Assembly (NCBI RefSeq): GCF_019059575.1
Contig: NW_024881566.1
Coordinates: forward strand, 248,001-312,000
Length of the DNA stretch: 64,000 nt
DNA from: Amphibalanus amphitrite
Lineage: Eukaryota > Arthropoda > Thecostraca > Balanomorpha > Balanidae
Direction of reading: 5' to 3'
Shown here in pieces: positions 56,842 to 64,000 of the stretch (positions are counted from its first letter, which is position 1; every line of letters begins with the position of its first letter). The notes beneath the pieces were generated by a model. It had not been told where the DNA came from. It did no database searches and worked only from the letters and a program-made list of their open reading frames with translations. A program made the position numbers and the translations under genes.

Positions 56842-57297
56842 TTAGTGATATCCGCCGTAGCCTCCGCCGTAGCCGCCGCCGTAGCCTCCCTTGTGTCCTC
56901 CGCCGTAGCCGCCGCCGTAGCCTCCCTTGTGCCCCCCGCCGTAGCCGCCGCCGTAGCCTCCCTTGTGCCCTCCGCCGTAGCCGCCGTATCCTCCCTTGTG
57001 TCCTCCGCCGTAGCCGCCGTAGCCTCCCTTGTGTCCTCCGCCGTAGCCGCCGCCGTAGCCTCCCTTGTGTCCTCCGCCGTAGCCGCCGTAGCCTCCCTTG
57101 TGTCCTCCGCCGTAGCCGCCGCCGTAGCCTCCCTTGTGTCCTCCGCCGTAGCCGCCGCCGTAGCCTCCCTTGTGTCCTCCGCCGTAGCCGCCGTAGCCGC
57201 CCTTGTGCCCTCCGCCGTAGCTGCCGTAGCCTCCCGGGCTGGCCAGAGCGAGTGCGCAGAGCGCGGAGAGCACCATCAGAGCCGACAGGACCTTCAT
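56842..57297 (-). CDS. Secreted glycine-rich HKGGYGG repeat protein
   Basis: 151 residues. I start at ATG 57,297, not at the longer open frame, because it gives signal peptide MKVLSALMVLSALCALALA followed by SPGGYG and lies about 58 bp downstream of a TATA box. The mature part is ten units of GGGHKGGYGGY (11 residues) or GGGHKGGYGGGY (12), ending GGYGGYH and TAA at 56,842. No cysteine and no acidic residue, so it is basic and His/Tyr-rich. Gly-Tyr repeats of this kind occur in arthropod cuticle and other extracellular matrix proteins and in glycine-rich antimicrobial peptides (family knowledge); the sequence cannot separate these. It shows no visible intron. The unit-length variation (33 vs 36 bp) points to slippage or unequal exchange. 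It lies 2.3 kb upstream of the KHKG gene on the same strand. Confidence 0.85.
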   Translation of the reverse strand: MKVLSALMVLSALCALALASPGGYGSYGGGHKGGYGGYGGGHKGGYGGGYGGGHKGGYGGGYGGGHKGGYGGYGGGHKGGYGGGYGGGHKGGYGGYGGGHKGGYGGYGGGHKGGYGGGYGGGHKGGYGGGYGGGHKGGYGGGYGGGYGGYH

Positions 57298-57354
57298 GCT
57301 GAGCGCTGGATGGTAGAGCAGGCTGTGACCTGGCTCTGGCTGGTCGGTGTCGGG

Positions 57355-57361
57355 TTTTATA
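57355..57361 (-). promoter_or_regulatory. TATA box of the Gly-rich repeat gene
   Basis: TATAAAA on the minus strand, 58 bp before the ATG, predicts a leader of about 30 nt. Such a short distance is common in highly expressed cuticle-type genes. Confidence 0.7.
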
Positions 57362-57385
57362 GGGGCCAGCCGCGGCGGGTGTGAC

Positions 57386-57530
57386 TCGGTCACCGGCGGC
57401 ACACGGCCAGGTCACGCCCGGTCACCGTCCGTGACGATACAGTGACACGCGGCGTTACGGCAAGCTCGGGCCTACCCAGAGTGCGCATGACGCGTGAAAC
57501 GTCAGGTCACACCGCGGCTCACGTCAGGAA
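57386..57530 (-). promoter_or_regulatory. Cluster of AGGTCA-like half-sites upstream of the Gly-rich gene
   Basis: AGGTCA (57,409-57,414) and CGGTCA (57,419-57,424) form a direct repeat with 4-nt spacing. Further GGTCAC near 57,388 and CAGGTCACACC near 57,505 are present. These resemble nuclear-receptor response elements; ecdysteroid control would suit a cuticle gene but is inference only. Confidence 0.4.
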
Positions 57531-57534
57531 ACTC

Positions 57535-58015
57535 ACGAACAGCCCGCTCAAGGGTGGCGCGTGACTTCGAGTCATTTTGTGCACCGGCGCGTGCTTAAAC
57601 TGCGTGCCCAGACCCAGTAAAGCGGCAAATCGATTGTTCAAGCGTTTAGGCGCAATGCTTTGCAATGCGAGCACTCTATTAGACATTCAGCAAGATGGCA
57701 ATGAGACAGCTCAGTGGCACGCAATGCAACAAGTAAAAATGGATGTCGAGTGATAGCTTAGTCATTCGTGTTCAGTTGCTTGCTGGTGACGCAAGTGATG
57801 ATTGTGATGTTCGGCTTTCGGACTTATTCTGGTGCCAGGTTTCTTCCTGTTTTATATTATGATACACATAAAAATAGCAATGTAATTTAGAGTTGATATA
57901 GAAGTTTATCGTACCATAAGACTATAAGTGGGTATTGGTAAATGTAGACGACAATAATATATCCGTCAACGTGACATTGACGTACCTACACACATATGGA
58001 GGTAGGCAAGTACCA
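57535..58015. other. Intergenic DNA, no gene recognised
   Basis: Unique sequence shifting from GC-rich to AT-rich. Nothing structural is seen. Confidence 0.4.
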
Positions 58016-58137
58016 TGCTTCATTATTTGTTTGTTGACTGAAAGTGTCCTTGGTGTGCCCGAGACCGAACATCTTGTGGAGGCCAGCCTTTTCGAAACAG
58101 GCCCTCTGGTCCTCCTCCTCTCTGGCCATCTCCTGAT
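58016..58137 (-). CDS. Possible terminal or internal exon, unidentified
   Basis: On the minus strand, after an AG acceptor (GTGCAG), one frame reads QEMAREEEDQRACFEK and AGLHKMFGLGHTKD, with strong third-position GC and no stop for about 40 codons. It then turns AT-rich before a TAG. The composition looks coding, unlike the surroundings, but the pyrimidine tract is weak, no partner exon was located and the peptide is not recognised. It could also be a fragment of a mobile-element protein. Confidence 0.25.
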
Positions 58138-58144
58138 CTGCACT

Positions 58145-59105
58145 TGATATTCTTTTTAAGACCTACCTAATTCTTTTCCATTTTATTTGCCAAGTAATTC
58201 ATTGTTCCTACCACCTGCTTCATACTGCACTTCTATTCAACCATCGAAGTCCCATCTTCATACAACCCGCTTCTATTATATGCATTGCACATGCAATATG
58301 CAATGTGTAGCCAGTATCGTTGCAGTTTTTAGCTTTAATTACAATTTTTTGTTTGCAGGAAACAGGTCACCAAGCTAAGCTATAAGCGTTATTGCACACA
58401 AGTACACTATACCTACTTGCAAAACAACTGGTGCTTTTTATGGCATGCATATCATGAGACGGGTGGGGGCGAGCTAGATATGCATACGTCACGGGACTTG
58501 TCGTTAAACATTTAACGTGTATGACAGCCATCGACAACTAAATTGACGCATTAGCAATGTAGCACAAATGAAAGGCAATAACCCCACGGTAGCTGGGTTA
58601 TTTCGCCACCCAACCACTTGTCTTGCTGGGGAAGGGGCGTTAATTAAACTTCCCTAGGTGTTAGCTCGGGAACGAATAGTCGCAGCCAAACGCACAAGGC
58701 GAAAGACTACAGTTCGTGACGACACGGCGGCGTATTTTGATGTCATGTGCCACGTGACATCGTATAAATAACTACATTGGATTAACATAAAAAGTGCCAG
58801 GTTTAGGAAAGTTCCAGTGAAGTAAAATATGAATATATTCACGGTCAGGTCATTAAGACAAGAGCATTTTACAAAACGTATAAATCATGTGCAGTATTTT
58901 GGTCGCATAGCACAAATTAGGTAATTTGTGGCGTGAAATTTCGCATGGTTACGAGTGAGCGCAAAGCCGATCGTGGAGCTTCTGAGACTATGAGCATGAG
59001 CAGCCGGCCAGTCGACCGGCCGGCAGGTGCGACTTTGAGCGGCTCTTATCTCAAACGCCCGCAAAACGTCTACGGGCTTACCTAGTTGCATCTCTTGCTC
59101 ATATC
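58145..59105. other. Intergenic DNA, no gene recognised
   Basis: AT-rich unique sequence. A plus-strand acceptor-like TTTTTTGTTTGCAG lies near 58,345-58,359, but no exon follows it. Confidence 0.4.
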
Positions 59106-59110
59106 TCTTA

Positions 59111-59374
59111 AGGTCTGGCTACACTATGCGTTTTCTTCGTGCGTTTTGTTGCGTGTTTGCGTGTTTTGCGTGATATCGTTCTAGAAAAAAGAACGATATT
59201 ACGTTTTTGTGATGTTTTTCACCTTAAATTTTAGTTACATAAGAGTTATATTAGCTTTTGTATATAACCAAAGTAAAAGTTATATTGTTTATAACTTTTT
59301 TCCTAGAACGATATTACGCAAAACACGCAAACCTGCAAAAACGCACGCAGAAAACGCATAGTGTAGCCAGGCCT
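59111..59374. mobile_element. 264-bp MITE with TTA borders
   Basis: The ends AGGTCTGGCTACACTATGCG and CGCATAGTGTAGCCAGGCCT are inverted, with TTA on both sides (59,108-59,110; 59,375-59,377). A second inverted pair (TCGTTCTAGAAAAAAG-like and TAGAACGATATTACG) lies inside. The 3-bp TTA target fits PIF/Harbinger. Confidence 0.75.
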
Positions 59375-59460
59375 TTATAGCTCAGCAACCGTTGGCCGAT
59401 TGACTTGTGGTCTTTCGTTTTAAGGGAAGTTTCCTTCTTCTAACAAGCATCGGGCTACTA

Positions 59461-61288
59461 GGGGAAGTTGGGGCAATGCCGGAGTTGGGGCAAAGTCGAA
59501 ATTCGAGATATTTCGAAAACCGTAAGACATGGATGCCACCTGTCAGTGATGCTCTGAAGCTTAAGTGACTACAATTATCGCATGTTTGTTACGAGTCGTC
59601 ATTCGGAATACTTCGGCTGTGAGGGCGCCAAGAGTGTTTTCAAGGTACGTTTCCATTGTACTACATGCGCCTTTGAAGCTGCATTTCTTACTCATTATGC
59701 TACCGTTTGTCTGGCCAATGCGGTCAAGTAATCTTCAGCATGTCTTTGCATATAGGGTAACTGTGGGGAAAACGCACCCCTGGGTTAAACGCCTCCCCTA
59801 AAAAAATCGTAGATCTTATCGGCGGATAGGTGTTTTATCCTGTCTTTCAGAACAGTCAGCTGCTTGTTTACGTAGTTCTCTATTTCCGGTTCTGCGTCTT
59901 GGGGAGCAGCGTGGGTAGGTGCTGATGTTGGTTTTGGGTGTTGTTTTTGTTGTTTTTACAGAAGATTCCTAAGCTTTTGATGCCCTCTGTATTTCACAAA
60001 ACTTGCTATTGTGCACATCACTCAAAACTGCGTTTTATTGTCATTCTGTTGAATTTATTATGCTGTGGCGTTAGTGGCGCGTTTTTTGTCAATATTTTGT
60101 TGACCGGAAATGGAGTGGATGGGGAAAGACGCCTACTCGATGCATGGGGCAAGACGCCCCGAGTTTTCTGAAAGGGGGGCGTTTTGCACGGTGGTGAGAG
60201 TGCAGGGTAGCGCCCTGTAGGTCGGGGCCGAAAAGGCCTCTCCCTGTCCTTTTTTGCTGATACATCCTAAACGACTGCAGATATCGTCACCAAACTTTCA
60301 GGACTCCTCCGGGCATCCATTTTACACATTGCAACAACATTTTATTCCAAAGGCTATGATAGGTTGACCACAAATGACGTCAGAATGACGTCAAGTTCTG
60401 CCATGTTCATCATTTTCTCTGTTGATGGATGGGGTGGGGGCGCTTTGCACATGGGTGTGGGCGTATTACCCAGGGTGTGGGGCAAAACGCCCTTTTGTAA
60501 GGGTATGCGGAAACCTTTTTTGGGGGTTAAATACCACACGCAAGTGTCTTTTCTTGGTCTCAAAGCGTAGTAAAAAGAATGAGCTACATGATGGTGCCCA
60601 AAGGTTTGAGTAATCTGGGTTGGGTTGAGTGTCAGAAGGTTTCGCGCTTACTGGGGGCGTTTTTGACCTATTCACCCTAAGTGTGCTGCCTATTTGAAAT
60701 GTATACAGCACGTTGAAAAGTTATGGGCCTGCAAATGAAAGTATGGCTGGCTGGGGTAATGCCGAAAACGTGCAATTACGCACGTTAAAGCACGCTACGT
60801 GGACTTTACTGCTGTAGAATAGCAACGTGTATTTTTAGTCACATAAATTAGGTACACTTTCAACCGACACAACGGCCTGTTACCTATAAGGAATGATTTA
60901 CCTGGCATTTTCTTATTATATCACACAATTATAACTTCCAGTGTGCACCAAGCGTCCTCAAGCTCTTAAAACGCGTGTCAGCTTTGATGAATACCTACTG
61001 GATAAAGTTTGAGATAACATGGCAAAACATCAATGTCGGCATTCCCCGTAGATCAACGTATTCAACGAACGTATTCCCCGCAATCCGGGGCAACGCCGAA
61101 AAAGTCACTTTTTTGATATTTTTAGTTTGTGCGCTTAACGGTATGCGAATTCATCAAATGCGCCTGGTATGTTTGAACTTGGCAAAAGACTGGCCTCTCG
61201 AATGACGCCAACAAGAATAGCTTATGTTGTCTACCTTGCGTGCTACGGGCGTCAGAAAAAAAGTATTCGGCGTTCCCCCAACTTCCCC
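59461..61288. mobile_element. TA-flanked non-autonomous DNA transposon
   Basis: Left end GGGGAAGTTGGGGCAATGCC and right end GGCGTTCCCCCAACTTCCCC are inverted. TA borders lie at 59,459-59,460 and 61,289-61,290. GGGGCAACGCCG-like words recur near 60,754 and 61,086. It holds a second element at 59,755-60,677. No transposase. Confidence 0.75.
59755..60677. mobile_element. Nested TA-flanked MITE
   Basis: Starts GGGTAACTGTGGGGAAAACG and ends CGTTTTTGACCTATTCACCC, imperfect inverted repeats with TA on both sides (59,753-59,754; 60,678-60,679). GGGGCAAAACGCCC-type words recur inside (about 60,145, 60,175, 60,478). It interrupts the larger TA-flanked element. Confidence 0.6.
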
Positions 61289-61290
61289 TA

Positions 61291-61640
61291 TTGATGTATT
61301 GAGTAACCACTATGACACGGCGAAGTGTAAAAAGAAGAGATGTCAATTATCAACTTTAATCATATTACATTAAGTTATCAATATTCAATTCCTATGTACC
61401 GGGCCGATTGGGCGGAAGCCTGGCGAAAGTATCGGTAAGCATTCACCGGGCTATGCCCATATATGGCGTGTTAAGCCGCTTTAAGCAGCAACTTAAATAT
61501 TTGTAAGTAAGTACCTACTCTTCATACTATTCAACTGAAGTCAGCTATTTTGGAAACCTATAGTTCGTTCGCGTCTTCTAAAAGCCCATTCCTCAAGTGG
61601 TCTGTGGGCACCATGTCGTGGTACGTGTCATCCGTCGCTT
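61291..61640. other. Intergenic DNA, no gene recognised
   Basis: AT-rich, no structure seen. Confidence 0.4.
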
Positions 61641-62215
61641 CCTTCTCCCTTGAATCATGTCATATCACGGGCTCTTAGACTGCCATTCCCCGATCACCAA
61701 TGTATCATCAACAAGAAACTGGCGGCGCCAAGCAGCAGCCGCATGTCGCAGCCCACCGGAGCTGCGCCGTACAATTTCGTCGCGACCCGGCCATATCTCG
61801 CTCCGCTGTGTAAAGCTCTCGGCGGCGCGAAATATCAGGTCATCAGCCGCGGCCGCGCCGGCAGGCCCCTGGAAATAGGCGCCGCGGCCCAGAACGGCGG
61901 CCGCTATTGTCGGCCGGCGCGGCGATGATGTATGTGTCGTTAGGGTGGCGTCTCGGGCCCGGCAGCGCCTCCATTACCGCGGGGGGCCGGCGGCCGCTGA
62001 CGCAGCCCGGCCGCGGCCCCTGATTGGTCGGTCGGACGGGAAGACGGCCCCCGGCGCCAGCCCGGCGCCCACCACACCAAACTCAATAATCCCAGATCGC
62101 CGGCTGACGCGTGCAAGAAGGTCCTACAGCCGGCCCCAAGAAAATGTCCGCCTATGGGGCGTCGGACTCTGAGAAGAAATGTACCCGCAGGCCTGCGTCG
62201 TTTCCCATCGGCCAT
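61641..62215. other. CpG-rich block, possible promoter or enhancer
   Basis: A sharply bounded GC/CpG-rich island between AT-rich flanks. Short AT cores such as CCATATCTCG and GAAATATCAGGTCATCAGC sit in it. Open frames exist on both strands without coding signature. Confidence 0.35.
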
Positions 62216-62990
62216 TCGTAAAATATATTTTTACTGATGCCTAATTTAGCTATTCTCAACAAAATGTATGGTTATAGATTTTGCCGTACCTATTTTCTTT
62301 TTTTAACACGCGAATTAATGATACACGGAGTTTTCCGTCTGGAAACTGACATCGTTAGAAGTCCGAAACCAGTACCTTCAAATAGTGGTTAATACACAAA
62401 TGTCATGGTGGGTTAACTAATAATATGACCTCGCCAACTCACACGAATCCGGGCTGCTCCAGTCTCAAGCAGCTTCGAAAGAATCTATGCATGCACATAG
62501 CAGAGTTAGAAAGGAAGGTGGGATTTGAAGCTGCCGAAGGCATATTATTCAAAACGTTTATCCAAATACAAATCAACCATGCTCGGATTTTGCTACCAGT
62601 CTTTGCTACAAATTTCAGTTGGATGTGGTTTGGTCGATTCTAAATTCTGAAGGTTGTCTGCCTCTGCGAAACTAGGCAACTTTTCATTTTTTCCAAAGTG
62701 ACATTTGCCGCTAATGCCCTTTTGCAGCAGCCAGTGCCAACCGCATCAAAACACGTCTGAATCGATGTTGAACGAACAACTTCCTTACAAGACAACCGTT
62801 TTCACGACGGGGCATCTGGTGAACGCACCAAACTTGACCAAATCTAGCCAATTCTCTTTATTTTTTTTTACAAAAAATTATCTTAATATCATGAGTTTAT
62901 TTCAATGTTTTAATAGAAAATATGGTCTGATAATTTGATAGGTCAGGATCTAGATAAGAATCATGTTATCTACGATAAGGTACGATATCT
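62216..62990. other. Intergenic DNA, no gene recognised
   Basis: AT-rich unique sequence ending in short CGATAAG/ACGATATC repeats that were the target of the next element. Confidence 0.4.
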
Positions 62991-62998
62991 ACGATAAG

Positions 62999-63569
62999 CA
63001 GTGGCGCGGGAGCCGGGGGAGGGGGGGGGGGCTAGCGGGGGGCTGAGCCCCTCAAACTTTTCGGCTGGGGGGGGGCTCGTCATGTATACGAGCCCCCCCC
63101 CCCAGCTGAAGGAATCGAAATCGGAAATCTACCAACATAATTCCATAGATTCATAGGCGCGGGAACCGGGGGAGGGGGCAGTGGGGGAAGCTTGACTCAC
63201 AACTCGGCGGCCGCGGGGGCGGTGCCCCACAACTTTTCATGAGGCCAGGAACCGTTGGGCAGCTTGTCCTCCCCAAATTAGGGGTTGTGGGTCACAAAGG
63301 AAGAAAGCATGTAAGTGAAAAATCAACCTCTTTCACTGGCTCGGCAACTCATTTGGCAGATTAGAACCTTTATTCGTTGCTAAAACGTTAGTTTCTTCGA
63401 ATACCTCACTTTTTTGCAAATATTTTCTTTTTTTCGCTGAAAAGGCCAAGGTCTGAAAAAATAAGTGGCCTAAAACCGGTGAGAAACCTAGATTTGGGGG
63501 TACCCTAGGTTGATCTCTATTTTGGTTCAACCCCCCCCCCCCAGTCTGGAAGAAGTTCCCGCGCCACTG
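62999..63569. mobile_element. hAT-like non-autonomous element with 8-bp duplication
   Basis: Starts CAGTGGCGCGGGA and ends TTCCCGCGCCACTG. ACGATAAG flanks both sides (62,991-62,998; 63,570-63,577). An internal copy of the left end (AGGCGCGGGAACCGGGGGAG, about 63,155) and a long G/C hairpin around CTCGTCATGTATACGAG (63,064-63,104) suggest internal duplication. No coding capacity. Confidence 0.85.
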
Positions 63570-63577
63570 ACGATAAG

Positions 63578-64000
63578 TAACTAGTGCAGCCTAAGCTGAT
63601 AACTACTAAAAATCAACCATGGACCTAATTTGACCAAATCGAACCAAATATGGCAATGTGCCATCATGAAAACGGTTGAAGTTACCTTGCAAGAAACTGA
63701 AGCATACCTTCAACAGAAAAGGTGAGATACGTTTGGCACCCGATGAATTTTATCCGCTGTTATAGCATTTGCTGCTTATGTAGCTGATTAAGTTATTAAA
63801 TGATTAGACGTTATTTTCGATTTAAACATTGAAATAACTTCATGCTATGAAAATCTTTACTGTAAAAAAGATTTGGCTAGATTTGGTCATTCGTTCTCAT
63901 TTAGAATCATTCATTCATTCATTCGTTTTTATTTAGATTCATTTCATTCTTTTGGTCAGTTTACCAAATAAGCCACCGTGAAAACGAATATTGTCTGCTT
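63578..64000. other. Intergenic DNA, no gene recognised
   Basis: AT-rich; an irregular CATTCATTCATTCG repeat lies near 63,905-63,935. Confidence 0.4.

Noticed and set aside
56758-57415. Long frames AVAAAVASLV (+) and RLRRRTQG (-) across the Gly-rich gene
   Set aside because: They are other-frame readings of the same tandem repeat. Only the MKVLSALM frame has a signal peptide, TATA box and sensible end.

Overview
This is a eukaryotic, animal-type window. It is almost entirely non-coding, with long GC- and CpG-rich intergenic sequence, dinucleotide microsatellites, many small inverted-repeat transposons, two complete LTR retrotransposons and two recognisable host genes. Arthropod-type content (BEL/Pao and K02A2.6-like Gypsy elements, a Gly-rich HKGGYGG secreted protein) suggests an arthropod, plausibly a crustacean. 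The species cannot be read from the sequence, and no 'system' of the prokaryotic defence type is present.

Layout. Positions 1-26.8 kb are GC-rich intergenic DNA. It holds a TTAA-flanked element (2.9-4.1 kb), a 40-bp minisatellite (7.2 kb), a hAT-like MITE with an 8-bp duplication (8.85 kb), a frameshifted relic of an uncharacterised invertebrate protein family (17.2-18.1 kb), (AG)n tracts, G-quadruplex-prone GC boxes and a small reverse-transcriptase relic (25.4 kb). From 26.9 to 45.4 kb the sequence is a graveyard of DNA transposons: a TA-flanked element, a Harbinger-like duplicated pair with a MITE inside, and a nest of AGGTCA-rich TTAA elements. An intact 4,441-bp Gypsy element (33,314-37,754) with identical LTRs sits in one of these, and the same window holds a matching empty site.

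Positions 46.4-54.8 kb carry a three-exon host gene on the minus strand. It encodes a secreted protein of about 398 residues: signal peptide, Lys/His/Gly repeat domain, Thr/Pro/Ser linker and six-cysteine C-terminus. A 5,867-bp BEL/Pao element with identical LTRs is inserted in its first intron in the opposite orientation. That BEL copy has lost RT, RNase H and integrase, and its gag is interrupted by a 1,358-bp non-autonomous transposon with Ginger-like ends. At 56.8-57.3 kb, on the same strand, is a small TATA-driven gene for a secreted Gly-rich HKGGYGG repeat protein. The last 6 kb hold a possible exon (58.1 kb), four more MITEs (one nested) and a CpG-rich block.

The clearest new items are the reconstructed KHKG/six-Cys secreted gene and its HKG-rich neighbour, the nested TTAA family that spreads nuclear-receptor half-sites, and the layered insertion history that duplications and empty sites let one order.
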